Assembly: GCA_046349155.1 (NCBI GenBank) | Contig: JAXMCW010000005.1 | Span: 186,001-250,000, forward strand | Reading direction: 5' to 3' | From: Alsobacter sp046349155 | Lineage (GTDB): Bacteria; Pseudomonadota; Alphaproteobacteria; Rhizobiales; Beijerinckiaceae | DNA length: 64,000 bases | In this document: positions 17,349 through 26,958 of the stretch, in pieces | Layout of the letters: each line of letters opens with the position of its first letter | Position numbering within the stretch: the stretch's first letter is position 1 | The notes under the pieces: generated by a model | What the model saw: only the letters and a program-made list of their open reading frames with translations | Database searches by the model: none | Told to the model about the DNA's origin: nothing | Program-made: the position numbers and the translations under genes

Positions 17349-17356
17349 AACCGGTT
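17349..17356. promoter_or_regulatory. LacI-type operator 2
   Basis: Palindrome AACCGGTT inside TGCAACCGGTTTCAT. It shares the core and one flank with operator 1 and lies between the chemoreceptor stop codon and the regulator gene. Confidence 0.7.
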
Positions 17357-17393
17357 TCATTGGTCTTCATCATTTCGCTCGCCCGCACGGTCC

Positions 17394-19664
17394 TCAGGCG
17401 GCCCTCACAGGCTCCTGCTGTGGATCGCCGGTGCGGAAGAACCCGACAAGGTCCTCCAGCCGCAGGATCTCGTTGGCGAGCGTGGTGGCGGAGGCGGAGC
17501 TCTGCTCGGCGAGGGCCGAGTTCTGCTGGGTCACCTCGTCGATGTGGCTGACGGCCTGGCTCATCTCGCCGATCCCGTTGGCCTGTTCGGTGGAGGAGGA
17601 GGCGATCTCGGCGACGGCGTCGGAAACGGTTCCGGCCGCCTCGACGATCCGCGTCAGCGTGGCGCCGGCCTCCTTGACCAGGCCGGTTCCGATGGAGACC
17701 TGCGCCGTCGCGCCGGCGATGAGGCCGCCAATGTCCTTCGCCGCTTCGCTGGCGCGCTGCGCGAGGGCGCGCACCTCCGCCGCGACGACCGCGAAGCCCT
17801 TTCCGGCTTCGCCCGCGCGCGCGGCCTCGACGGCGGCGTTGAGCGCGAGAAGGTTGGTCTGGAAGGCGATCTCGTCGATCACTCCCGTGATCTCCCCGAT
17901 GCGCCGGGACGTGCCTTCGATCCGGTCCATGGCCTGCATCGCCGCGGCGACGGTCTCGCCGCCCTCGGATGCGACGAGGCGCGCGCGCTGCGCCGTGTCC
18001 GCGCACAGGCGCGCCGACTGCGAACTCGTCTTCACGGACGCCGCCAGCTCTTCGGTCGTCGCGGCCGTCTCCTCGAGGAACGAGGCCTGCTGCTCGGTGC
18101 GCAGCGCCAGGTCGTCCGCGCCTCCCCTGATCTCGCTCGCGGCGGCCGAGATCTGCGCAGCGGTGACCTTGATCGTCGCCACCGTCTGCGACATGTGCCG
18201 CAGCGTCGTGTTGACCGCGTTCGCCAGCTCGCCGAACCGTCCCCGATAGGCGGGCCGCACGCTCCGGGTGAGGTCGCCCTCGGCGAGCCCGCCCAGCACC
18301 TGGGCGAGCTCTCCCGTCGCCGCGTCGACCACCCCGTTGATGGCGTTGATGCCGTCGATCAGGCGGCGCAGATCGGGGTCCGTGGCCTCGGCCTCCACCC
18401 GGGCGAGGAAGTCGCCCTGCGCCGCGCGATCCACCACCTCGCCAACCTCATGGACGATGCGGGCCATGAGCCTCGCTCGCTCTTCGCGGTCTGCGGCCTC
18501 GCGCCGCTCCGCCCTGTCATGCTCGCGGACGGCCCGCGCATTCTCGCGGAAGACCTCGATCGCGCCCGCCATGGCCCCGATCTCGTCGGAGCGGTCGGCG
18601 CCGGGTATGGCGGTGTCCAGGTCCCCGGCGGCGAGGCGATGCATCGCCTGCTCGGTTCCCCCGATTGCGCCCGCAATGCGCCGGCCCCCCGCGAAGGCGG
18701 CGCCCGAGGCCACGAGAATGGTCGCGAGCAGCACGCCTGCCACGATGGCGGTCCGCTCGATCGCATCCCGGCGCGTGGCCTCGGCGGCCGCGATGATGGC
18801 CCGGCCGAGCTGGTTCTGCAGGTCGAACAGGGCGTCGATCCGCGCCGTCGCGCGGGCGCGCCATTCGCCGGCGGACAGGTCCGGCGACCCCTGCGCGACC
18901 TGGCGCAGGAAGGCCGCCCGCGAGGCCTGCAGGTCTGGGGAGCCGGCCGCGAGGGACTTGATGGCGCCTCCCAGGCCGGCGGGATCGTGGGCCGCGATCT
19001 CGTTGAGCTTGCCCTCGCTCACGGCCGCCAGCCCGATCAGCGTGGCGACCTCGGCCGCCGGCGACGCGGCCTTGGCGCCGTCTCCGGACGAGAGGATCGC
19101 GGTTCCCCAGCCACGCTCCTGCCCGGCGGCTTCGCCGGCCTCCACCAGGTCGACATAGTCGCCCATGAGCCGGCCCAGCGGGCCGTCCGCCGAGTGGTCG
19201 CGTTGGCCGGCGATGAGCCGGGCGATGGGATCCGAGACGCTCCGGAGCGCGCCGGCGCGCCCGGTTGCGGCCGCGTCCACGGCCGCGCGCGCCTGTGCGA
19301 GCGCCTGCTCCGCGGCGGCCAGCAGCGGCGGCTGGATGAGGGCCGCGGCGTGCGCCCTGGCCAGTGTGGCGTCGACCTCCCTGCGCTGCTGCCGCAGGCC
19401 GCCCTGCAGCGCCAGGTCCGCGGATCCGACGGCGGCGGTGCTCGCCGCGCGTTCCTTCTGGACGTCGTGGATGATCGCGCCGATGTCGACGGAGGCCATC
19501 GCGAAGGCCGCGCTCTCGCGGGCCTGGTCGAGCCGTGCGAGCTGCCCGAAGAGGAGCACGACGGCGAGGCCGCAGGCGCCGACGAGTGGGACGGCCGTGA
19601 TGAGGCCGATGCGATGGACCAGGCGGAAGCCGCGGTGGGCGGCGGACGGAGATGCTGCAGTCAT
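17394..19664 (-). CDS. Methyl-accepting chemotaxis protein with NIT sensor domain
   Basis: 756 residues from the ATG at 19664 (GGGGAG upstream). Membrane helices are near residues 18-38 and about 305-325. The periplasmic part between them has the nitrate/nitrite-sensor (NIT) signature IIHDVQKERAASTAAVGS. After the second helix come HAMP-like segments, then the signalling hairpin with the conserved tip EIAFQTNLLALNAAVEAARA around residue 590. Family knowledge makes nitrate or nitrite a candidate ligand; this is not shown by sequence alone. It lies 111 bp upstream of the lacI-type gene on the same strand. The frame stays open for kilobases upstream, an effect of GC content. Confidence 0.92.
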   Translation of the reverse strand: MTAASPSAAHRGFRLVHRIGLITAVPLVGACGLAVVLLFGQLARLDQARESAAFAMASVDIGAIIHDVQKERAASTAAVGSADLALQGGLRQQRREVDATLARAHAAALIQPPLLAAAEQALAQARAAVDAAATGRAGALRSVSDPIARLIAGQRDHSADGPLGRLMGDYVDLVEAGEAAGQERGWGTAILSSGDGAKAASPAAEVATLIGLAAVSEGKLNEIAAHDPAGLGGAIKSLAAGSPDLQASRAAFLRQVAQGSPDLSAGEWRARATARIDALFDLQNQLGRAIIAAAEATRRDAIERTAIVAGVLLATILVASGAAFAGGRRIAGAIGGTEQAMHRLAAGDLDTAIPGADRSDEIGAMAGAIEVFRENARAVREHDRAERREAADREERARLMARIVHEVGEVVDRAAQGDFLARVEAEATDPDLRRLIDGINAINGVVDAATGELAQVLGGLAEGDLTRSVRPAYRGRFGELANAVNTTLRHMSQTVATIKVTAAQISAAASEIRGGADDLALRTEQQASFLEETAATTEELAASVKTSSQSARLCADTAQRARLVASEGGETVAAAMQAMDRIEGTSRRIGEITGVIDEIAFQTNLLALNAAVEAARAGEAGKGFAVVAAEVRALAQRASEAAKDIGGLIAGATAQVSIGTGLVKEAGATLTRIVEAAGTVSDAVAEIASSSTEQANGIGEMSQAVSHIDEVTQQNSALAEQSSASATTLANEILRLEDLVGFFRTGDPQQEPVRAA

Positions 19665-19843
19665 CGAACTCCCCAGGCAGGCGGTGTCGGCAGGTCGCCT
19701 TGACCGTCTTGACTGGGGTCGATCGTCGGAATGCCGGACGAACCGAAGGTTTACGCGCCGCCGGGCCTGCGCGGCGTGTTTGCGCTTCGACAAAGAGCCG
19801 TGACTTTTCCGCCCCCCGCCTCCGCGGAGCGCGGCCGCGGCGC

Positions 19844-20416
19844 TCAGTACCAGCCCGCGCCCTGGTCGCCCATGCAGGCCTCGTACTGCGCCCAGAACGC
19901 CTGGTTGTTCGTGCTGCGCGGGCCAAGCCGCTTGATGACGGCGGCCCGGCAGCCGCGGATCAGCGCGACATCCGGATCGATCACGGGGGTGATGGACGAG
20001 CCGCCGCCCGCGGCTGCAGCGGGCTGCACCGGCTGAGGCTGGGTGGCGGCGATCCGGCCGGCGAAGGTCGCGACCATCGCCTGCGCCTCCGTCACGGCGC
20101 GCGAGCCGGGACGGCAATAGGCGGCCTTCCCGCCGGCGGCGGCGACGGCCGACCGGCGCAGCGCCTTGCGGTCGACGCCGGCGGCCCGCAGCCCGCCGAG
20201 CGCCGTCGTGAGCCCCCGCTCGGTGGTCTGGATCAGCGCGACCACCCGCCTCGAGGCCGGCACCCCGCAGAGCCGGCGGGCATCGTCCGCCGCGAGGAGC
20301 GAGACGAGTTGCTGCTTCCAGGTCGCAGCGGCGACGGACCAGTCCGTCTCCGCCTTCGCGGCGGAGGAGGTGACGGCGCAGACGACGAGGAAGGCCAGAG
20401 CGAGCTTTGCTGTCAT
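19844..20416 (-). CDS. Secreted hypothetical protein
   Basis: 190 residues from the ATG at 20416. Residues 1-23 form a signal peptide (LALAFLVVCAVTSSAAKA). The mature part has four cysteines (RRLCG, YCRPG, RGCRA, EACMG), enough for two disulphides, and an alanine/proline-rich linker around residue 140. No domain is recognised. It probably acts in the periplasm. Confidence 0.72.
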   Translation of the reverse strand: MTAKLALAFLVVCAVTSSAAKAETDWSVAAATWKQQLVSLLAADDARRLCGVPASRRVVALIQTTERGLTTALGGLRAAGVDRKALRRSAVAAAGGKAAYCRPGSRAVTEAQAMVATFAGRIAATQPQPVQPAAAAGGGSSITPVIDPDVALIRGCRAAVIKRLGPRSTNNQAFWAQYEACMGDQGAGWY

Positions 20417-20521
20417 CCCGGCAGAATGGGTCGGAAGCCCCGGCGCGACAAGAGACGTTTCGGGGGCGTCGGACGCCGGACAGCGACATTGCAAGGCCGC
20501 AGGCGCCCGGGCCGGTCGCGC

Positions 20522-20752
20522 TCAGGTGGCGCGGCCCGGTCCCCCCGGGGGTCGGCGGGAGGGACGCGCGGCCGCTTGTGCGCCCTCCTCGGCGAGCGCC
20601 GCCGCGATGGCCTGCGCCACCTTTCGGTTGGACCATTTGCGGCCGGATTCGAAGCGGATCACGGTCAGCGCCGTGATCCCGGCCCGCTGGGCCAGCTCGG
20701 CCTCGCTCCAGCCCATGGCCAGCCTCGCGCGCCGGCACTCGTCCGGCGTCAT
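20522..20752 (-). CDS. XRE-type helix-turn-helix protein
   Basis: 76 residues. A single Cro/C1-type HTH with LAMGWSEAELAQRAGI and TVIRFESGRKW. It is probably a small regulator. A weak ribosome binding site and a long in-frame upstream extension make the start uncertain, but the extension is proline/arginine-rich and unlike a domain. Confidence 0.72.
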   Translation of the reverse strand: MTPDECRRARLAMGWSEAELAQRAGITALTVIRFESGRKWSNRKVAQAIAAALAEEGAQAAARPSRRPPGGPGRAT

Positions 20753-21068
20753 GGCCGGCCCGGCGGCTGGAGGCGGGGCGGCGGGGCGGCGACCATCGGC
20801 GCGGCGTGGCGAGGACGGCGGCAATGTCTCGGCGAAAGGACGGGCATGGAACGAGAATCGGGTTGGGACGCGACCGGCGGCGGCCCCGGGAGCCGCCGGG
20901 TTCGAGTCTAGTCGCCGGGGCTGGTCCGCCACATGACAGCACCGTCCCCCGATTTGATCTTTTGCGCCGCCGCGCCGGCCGTTCACGGGCCCACCGGCGA
21001 TCCGCGCGGGTCCTTTCCATCCCCGGCGAACCCGGACTAGGTTGCCAAGCCCCTCGGGACGCCAGAGC
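20753..21068. other. Divergent spacer between the HTH and OYE-type genes
   Basis: 316 bp without a convincing gene. It holds an 8-bp inverted repeat, CCGGCGGC (20874-20881) and GCCGCCGG (20892-20899). The TTCGAGTC next to it resembles a tRNA T-loop, but no tRNA can be folded. The small HTH protein could bind here; no operator is evident. Confidence 0.4.
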
Positions 21069-22535
<1,467 letters not shown>

Positions 22536-22546
22536 GCCCGCCGCTG

Positions 22547-22924
22547 TCAGGCGACATGCTCCATCCAGTCGGTGATCCGCCCGTCGAGCTCCTCCTGGAT
22601 GGCGAGCTGCGTCGTCGCCACCGTGTCGGTCGCGCCGTGCCAGTGCTTGTCCCCCGGCGCGATCCACACGACGTCGCCGGGCCGGATCTCCTCGACGGGG
22701 CCGCCCCAGAGCTGGATCCTGCCGCAGCCCGACGTCACCACCAGGATCTGGCCGAGCGGGTGGGAGTGCCACGCCGTCCGCGCCCCCGGCTCGAAGGTGA
22801 GCACCAGCGCGGTGGCGCGCGAGGGCAGCGGGGCCGAGAACAGCGGGTCGAGCCGCGCCGCGCCCCTGATCCAGCTCGCCGGCGGCGTGACGGAAGCGCG
22901 TGAACCCGCGCGGCTGATCTCCAT
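22547..22924 (-). CDS. Cupin domain protein
   Basis: 125 residues from the ATG at 22924, which follows AGGAGA. A single small beta-barrel cupin; the first motif is WHSHPLGQILVVTSGCGR and the second GDVVWIAPGDKHWHGA, giving metal-binding histidines. It resembles the cupins found next to carboxymuconolactone decarboxylases. It is convergent with the OYE-type gene with 11 bp between them. The catalytic or binding role is unknown. Confidence 0.85.
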   Translation of the reverse strand: MEISRAGSRASVTPPASWIRGAARLDPLFSAPLPSRATALVLTFEPGARTAWHSHPLGQILVVTSGCGRIQLWGGPVEEIRPGDVVWIAPGDKHWHGATDTVATTQLAIQEELDGRITDWMEHVA

Positions 22925-23656
22925 GGCGATGTCTCCTGTCGCGGGCGCCTGCGTCTCCCCGGGGCGGGGCCGCGGCTTCCCCGGCGCGAGCTTCCCCGCG
23001 ATGCGCCCCGGCTGCAACCGCCGCCCGGGCTGCAACCGCTGCCACCCCGGCTGCAACCGCCGCCGCCCGGGCTGAGCGGCGGGCGCGGGGCATCGCCCGG
23101 CGCGGGGACGCCGGGTGGCCCGCGTGGCGGGCTGTTGGACGGGTCGGTCGGCTTCGGGGGGCGCGGAGCGCCGGGCCACCAAGTCCGTAGTGCAGCGGAA
23201 TCCGGATGGCCCGGCGCCCCGCGTCGCGGCGATTTCTCGTCCCGGTCCCCCGCTCTCCGGTCCCCTCGTCCGCCGCCGCCTGGGGCGTGCGGGACAGGCG
23301 AGGGGCCCTGGCGCCGCCGAGGCGCAGCCCCGTCATGGTGCGGGGCGGGCGGTCGATCCCCTGGGCCTTGGCCAGCCTTCCAGCCTGGACCGGACGGCAC
23401 GTCCGGCTTCGGCGCGACAGGCGAGGCGTCGGCCCCGGGGGCGGGACCGGGCGTCCCGGGACGGCGGGTCCGGTTCACCCGCCGGCGCAGGCGCCGCACC
23501 CCACCCCACGACGGACCGCTCCGGACGCGTCCCCCCATGGATGAGGCGGGGGGAGGATGGCGGAGGGGCGGGTGCGTGTCAAGGAATTTTTTCTTATAAA
23601 CCCGACCCCACCCCGCCCGCCGCGGCCCGCCCGGCCCCGCGGCCAACGCCCGGCGC
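22925..23656. other. Gene-free, extremely GC-rich spacer
   Basis: About 730 bp without a supportable gene; all frames are arginine/proline/glycine-rich and overlap each other. It contains a four-fold repeat (23005-23078) and one short AT-rich island (23580-23602). The rest shows no structure that I recognise. Confidence 0.5.
23005..23078. repeat. Short tandem repeat upstream of the cupin gene
   Basis: Three copies of a 16-20 bp unit built on CCCGGCTGCAACCGCCG plus a truncated fourth copy (CCCGGGCTGAGCGG). The unit length varies slightly. It lies upstream of the cupin start and may be slippage-derived. Confidence 0.7.
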
Positions 23657-23708
23657 GGCCTCGTCCTTCGAGACGGCCGGGCAAGCCCGGCCTCCTCAGG
23701 ATGAGGCC
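23657..23708. repeat. Palindromic repeat copy A
   Basis: About 52 bp, forward orientation: outer arms GGCCTC/GAGGCC, then TCC/GGA, then an inner hairpin GGCCGGGC-AA-GCCCGGCC. It belongs to a Rhizobiales-type intergenic palindrome family. A 44-bp unit follows directly. Confidence 0.85.
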
Positions 23709-23753
23709 TCGGTGGGTGCCGGTGCGTTCTTTCGACGAGCCCCGATGAAGCCC

Positions 23754-23802
23754 TTCGTCCTTCGAGACGGCTGGGCAGGCCCGGCCTCCTCAGGATGAGG
23801 CC
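23754..23802. repeat. Palindromic repeat copy B
   Basis: Forward copy with a few changes (TTCGTCC at the left edge; GGCTGGGC in the inner arm). It interrupts the sequence GATGAAGCC that otherwise follows the 44-bp unit. Confidence 0.8.
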
Positions 23803-23889
23803 TCGGTGGTTGCGCGGGCGTGTATTTGGAGAGCCCTGATGAAGCCTCAGTTTTTCGCCGGCAGGCAATCTGGCCGCAGTCGCACCAGA

Positions 23890-23940
23890 GCCCCTCATCC
23901 TGAGGAGCGGCCGGAGGCCGCGTCTCGAAGGACGAGGGGC
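23890..23940. repeat. Palindromic repeat copy C, left border of the GIY-YIG cassette
   Basis: Inverse orientation: GCCCCTC at the left and GAGGGGC at the right, inner CGGCC/GGCCG. Its left flank matches the left flank of copy F; its right flank is cassette sequence. Confidence 0.85.
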
Positions 23941-23976
23941 GGGGGAGGGGGCAGAGAGCGTTTGCGCGTACCCGCA

Positions 23977-24282
23977 TCAGCCCTCCCTTGGACCACCGCG
24001 CCCGCGCCGCGACAGGGCCGGGAGCAAGGCGAAGTCCCGGCGGATCAGCGCGTCCTTCTTCTCGCGCCGCCAGCCCTTCACCTGCCGCTCGGCCGCGACG
24101 GCGTCGGAGGCGTCGGCGAAGGGCTCGCTGAAGGCGAGCGTGACAGGCCTGCGCCGGGCCGTCCAGGCGCGCGGATGCACGCCCGCATTGTGCTCGCTCA
24201 CCCGGATCTCGGGGTCGACCCGCGTCGTCCCGACATAGTAGCTGCCGTCCGCGCAACGCAGGACGTAGAGCCAGACGGTCAT
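23977..24282 (-). CDS. Single-domain GIY-YIG nuclease
   Basis: 101 residues. The GIY-YIG core reads LYVLRCADGSYYVG (residues 5-18), with the catalytic arginine in IRVSEHNAG and the metal-ligand glutamate in AAERQVKGWRREKK. Such stand-alone proteins resemble the UvrC N-terminal nuclease and the UPF0213 group; cellular role is generally unknown. The gene is alone between two direct copies of a 51-bp palindrome (ending at 23940, starting at 24321), suggesting that it acts on those hairpins or moves with them. Confidence 0.9.
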   Translation of the reverse strand: MTVWLYVLRCADGSYYVGTTRVDPEIRVSEHNAGVHPRAWTARRRPVTLAFSEPFADASDAVAAERQVKGWRREKKDALIRRDFALLPALSRRGRGGPREG

Positions 24283-24320
24283 CGCGAACGCCTTTTCCCT
24301 GCACCAAGAGCAACAAAGAA

Positions 24321-24371
24321 GCCCCTCATCCTGAGGAGCGGCCAGAGGCCGCGTCTCGAAGGACGAGGGGC
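24321..24371. repeat. Palindromic repeat copy D, right border of the GIY-YIG cassette
   Basis: Inverse orientation, differing from copy C by one base (GGCCAGAGGCC instead of GGCCGGAGGCC). It starts 38 bp upstream of the nuclease start codon. Confidence 0.85.
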
Positions 24372-24440
24372 GGCGGCGTGAGGCTGAGCGGTTCGACCGC
24401 TGCCGCGCACGTCATGCGCCAGGAGGCCAACGCCCGGCGC

Positions 24441-24492
24441 GGCCTCGTCCTTCGAGACGGCCGGGCAGGCCCGGCCTCCTCAGGATGAGGCC
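24441..24492. repeat. Palindromic repeat copy E
   Basis: Forward orientation, preceded by CCAACGCCCGGCGC as are copies A and G. It is followed by two tandem 44-bp units. Confidence 0.85.
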
Positions 24493-24571
24493 TTGGTGGT
24501 TGCCCGGGCGTGCTTTTGAAGAGCCTCGATGAGGCCTTGGTGGTTGCTCGGGCATGCTTTTGACGAGCTCC
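24484..24571. repeat. Tandem 44-bp units (two copies), with three more nearby
   Basis: Each unit starts GATGAGGCCT, includes GGTGGTTGC and a GTGCTTTTG-like core, and is exactly 44 bp (24484-24527 and 24528-24571). Diverged single copies start at 23700, 23794 and 24786, always at the right edge of a forward palindrome. Confidence 0.8.
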
Positions 24572-24624
24572 GATGAAGCTTCAGTGGTTGCGATGGCAGA
24601 TGGTCTGGCCGCAGCCGCACCCTA

Positions 24625-24675
24625 GCCCCTCATCCTGAGGAGCGGCCGGAGGCCGCGTCTCGAAGGACGAGGGGC
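24625..24675. repeat. Palindromic repeat copy F (empty-site counterpart)
   Basis: Inverse orientation. Its two flanks correspond to the outer flanks of copies C and D, so this locus resembles the cassette site without the nuclease gene. Confidence 0.85.
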
Positions 24676-24742
24676 GGGGGCGTGAGGCTGTCGGTCCGAC
24701 CGCTGCCGCGCACGTCATGCGACAAGAGCCAACGCCCGGCGC

Positions 24743-24794
24743 GGCCTCGTCCTTCGAGACGGCCGGGCAAGCCCGGCCTCCTCAGGATGAGGCC
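24743..24794. repeat. Palindromic repeat copy G
   Basis: Forward orientation, identical in core to copy A, followed by one 44-bp unit. It is the last copy before the lipoprotein gene. Confidence 0.85.
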
Positions 24795-24948
24795 TTGGTG
24801 GTTGCTGGGGCGTGCTTTTGGAGGGCCACGATGAAGCCTAAGTGGTTGCGATGGCCTTGCTTCCGACCGTGATGGAAACGGGATCGAATTCGTGGCCGAA
24901 GCGACGTGGACGGCGCCACGCCTGTCCCTCATGGTCCTTCTCGCCCGA

Positions 24949-25644
24949 CTAGGCCCTGGGGGCCGCCGGCGTCCGGTCGACCGGGACGATCACCACGAAG
25001 AGCCCCCGTCCCGTGAGGACGTTGTCGAGCGTATGCTTCAGGCTTGCCTCAATTTTGGGTTGAACTCTGTCCAGCTTGACGGAGAGGGACGGGTCAGCCG
25101 TGACGCCCTCTTTGCGAGTGAACACGAGATCTCCCTGATAGGCAGACTTGATCTGGTAGATGCGCGATCCGGAGACCGAACGTTGCCAGTCCTTGCATTC
25201 GTCCCAACTGCTCAATTTCTCGAATGCCTGATCGAGCGGCACCTTGGGGATGTCGAGCTTGGTGACATTGGTCAGCTTGTAGGAAAAGTAATCGCTGATC
25301 GAACCGCTCAGGCCGACTGACAAGAGCTTGGCTTGGAGTCCGTCGAGCGTGCCGCCCAGTGAATTGTCCGAAAGAATGTCGATGTCGGGGACCGTCGCGG
25401 CTTCGGGAGCGGCGAAGCCGTGAGAAAGCAGCCTTGGCTTGCAGAGATCCTCGATGGCAAGCGGCCGACCGGGCTTGAAGTCGCCCTCTGGAACGTAATA
25501 CAGCCCGCCGATTGCCAAGCCTCCCTGGGGCGGGCGGATCACGTGCCCCGGTAGAACTCCGGCAATCGTTGCATCGGGCTTGTTGCCGTCGCCGCACGCA
25601 ACAACGTTCAAGCCTATCGCAAGAGTTGCAATTAAACGTTTCAT
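24949..25644 (-). CDS. Putative lipoprotein of unknown function
   Basis: 231 residues from the ATG at 25644, which has AAGAGGAAC upstream. The signal peptide ends in a lipobox (NVVAC, Cys17). The mature part holds DLCKPRLLSHGF and SSWDECKDW, and a C-terminal segment TGRGLFVVIVPVDRTP. No domain is recognised. The gene and its AT-rich upstream region are clearly poorer in GC than both neighbours and it follows the repeat array, suggesting acquisition. Confidence 0.75.
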   Translation of the reverse strand: MKRLIATLAIGLNVVACGDGNKPDATIAGVLPGHVIRPPQGGLAIGGLYYVPEGDFKPGRPLAIEDLCKPRLLSHGFAAPEAATVPDIDILSDNSLGGTLDGLQAKLLSVGLSGSISDYFSYKLTNVTKLDIPKVPLDQAFEKLSSWDECKDWQRSVSGSRIYQIKSAYQGDLVFTRKEGVTADPSLSVKLDRVQPKIEASLKHTLDNVLTGRGLFVVIVPVDRTPAAPRA

Positions 25645-25731
25645 ATTAATAGTTCCTCTTGATGAATACTGAATCATTATTCGAGCTTTCGGGCGAAAGC
25701 AACGGGAATGAATTGTTTCGACTCGCCCCCT

Positions 25732-25760
25732 TTGACACCGCCCCCCGCCCTCGCTACATC
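25732..25760 (+). promoter_or_regulatory. Predicted prfB promoter
   Basis: TTGACA (25732-25737), 17-bp spacer, TACATC (25755-25760). The -10 is weak but the element is well placed, 56 bp before the prfB start. Confidence 0.45.
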
Positions 25761-25815
25761 CGCGCTTCCGCGCGGGCGTCCTGCGGCCGCGCAACCTGTC
25801 CAATCCGGGATCCCC

Positions 25816-26944
25816 ATGCGCGCCGAGATCGAATCTCTGCTCGAAGCCGCCAAGCAGTCCGTGGGACTGCTGAGGAGGCATCTTTGACTTCGACGCCGCG
25901 ACGCGTCGCCTGGCCGAGCTGAACGCCAAGGCCGAGGACCCCTCCCTCTGGAACGACGCCGACGCCGCGCAGAAGGTGATGCGCGAGCGCACGGAGCTCG
26001 AGGACAAGCTCTCCTCCATCGCCCGGCTGGAGCGCGAGCTCGAGGACGCGGTGACGCTGATCGAGCTCGGCGAGGCCGAGGGCGAGGCCGAGGTGGTCGG
26101 CGAGGGCGAGCAGGCCATCCGCGGCGTGCAGGCGGAGGCCGCCCGCCGGCAGGTCGAGACGCTGCTCTCGGGCGAGGCCGACCAGAACGACGCCTATCTC
26201 GAGGTGCATTCCGGCGCCGGCGGCACCGAGAGCCAGGACTGGGCCAACATGCTCATGCGCATGTATACGCGCTGGGCGGAGCGGCGCGGCTACAAGGTCG
26301 AGGTGGTCGACTATTCGGAGGGCGAGGAGGCCGGCATCAAGGGCGCCACGCTCCTCATCAAGGGCCACAACGCCTATGGCTGGGCCAAGACGGAGAGCGG
26401 CGTGCACCGGTTGGTGCGCATCTCGCCCTTCGACTCCAACGCGCGCCGGCACACGAGCTTCGCCTCCGTCTGGGTCTACCCGGTCATCGACGACCGCATC
26501 CAGATCGACGTGAAGGAGAGCGACTGCCGCATCGACACCTACCGCTCCTCGGGCGCGGGCGGCCAGCACGTCAACACGACGGACTCGGCCGTGCGCATCA
26601 CCCACGTGCCGACCGGCATCGTCGTGGCCTGCCAGCAGGAGCGCTCGCAGCACAAGAACCGCGCCAAGGCCTGGGACATGCTGCGCGCCCGCCTCTACGA
26701 GCTGGAACTGCAGAAGCGCGAGGAGAAGGCCAACGCCGAGGCCGCCTCCAAGACCGACATCGGCTGGGGCCACCAGATCCGCTCCTACGTGCTGCAGCCC
26801 TACCAGCTCGTGAAGGACCTGCGCACCGGCACCCAGTCGACGAGCCCCGGCGACGTGCTGGACGGGGAGATCGACCCCTTCATGGAGGCCGCGCTCGCCC
26901 AGCGCGTCTATGGCGGGGGCGAGGAGGTCGAGGACATCGACTGA
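25816..26944 (+). CDS. prfB: Peptide chain release factor 2, programmed +1 frameshift
   Basis: 375 residues after frameshifting. RF2 ends translation at UGA and UAA. Codons 1-23 run from the ATG at 25816 to CTT, followed by an in-frame UGA (25885-25887). An internal Shine-Dalgarno-like AGGAGG (25873-25878) sits 3 nt before CTT, and the slip sequence CTTTGAC is the same as in E. coli prfB. Reading resumes at GAC (25886) and continues to 26944. The stop-recognition SPF is in RISPFDSNARR and the catalytic GGQ is residues 248-250. The UGA lets RF2 levels control their own synthesis. Confidence 0.97.
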
Positions 26945-26958
26945 GGCGAGGGGGCTCC

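Larger units (their letters stand above)
23890..24371. mobile_element. Putative palindrome-flanked GIY-YIG cassette
   Basis: Copies C and D of the palindrome lie in the same orientation on either side of a 380-bp segment holding only the GIY-YIG gene. The sequence left of C (CTGGCCGCAG then CGCACC) matches that left of copy F, and the sequence right of D (GCGTGAGGCTG then CGACCGCTGCCGCGCACG) matches that right of F. Copy F therefore looks like the same site without the insert. This fits insertion at a palindrome with duplication of the palindrome, or loss of the gene at F by recombination between direct repeats. Mobility is inferred. Confidence 0.55.

Noticed and set aside
20890..20920. tRNA-like T-loop (GGGTTCGAGTCTAG)
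   Set aside because: No complementary T-stem, acceptor or anticodon arm can be built around it.
23580..23602. AT-rich island with TTGACA facing left
   Set aside because: No -10 element at proper spacing and no gene downstream on that strand; insufficient for a promoter call.
23657..24794. CRISPR-like array
   Set aside because: Repeats are long palindromes in both orientations with irregular spacing, intervening sequences are themselves repeated, and no cas genes are present.
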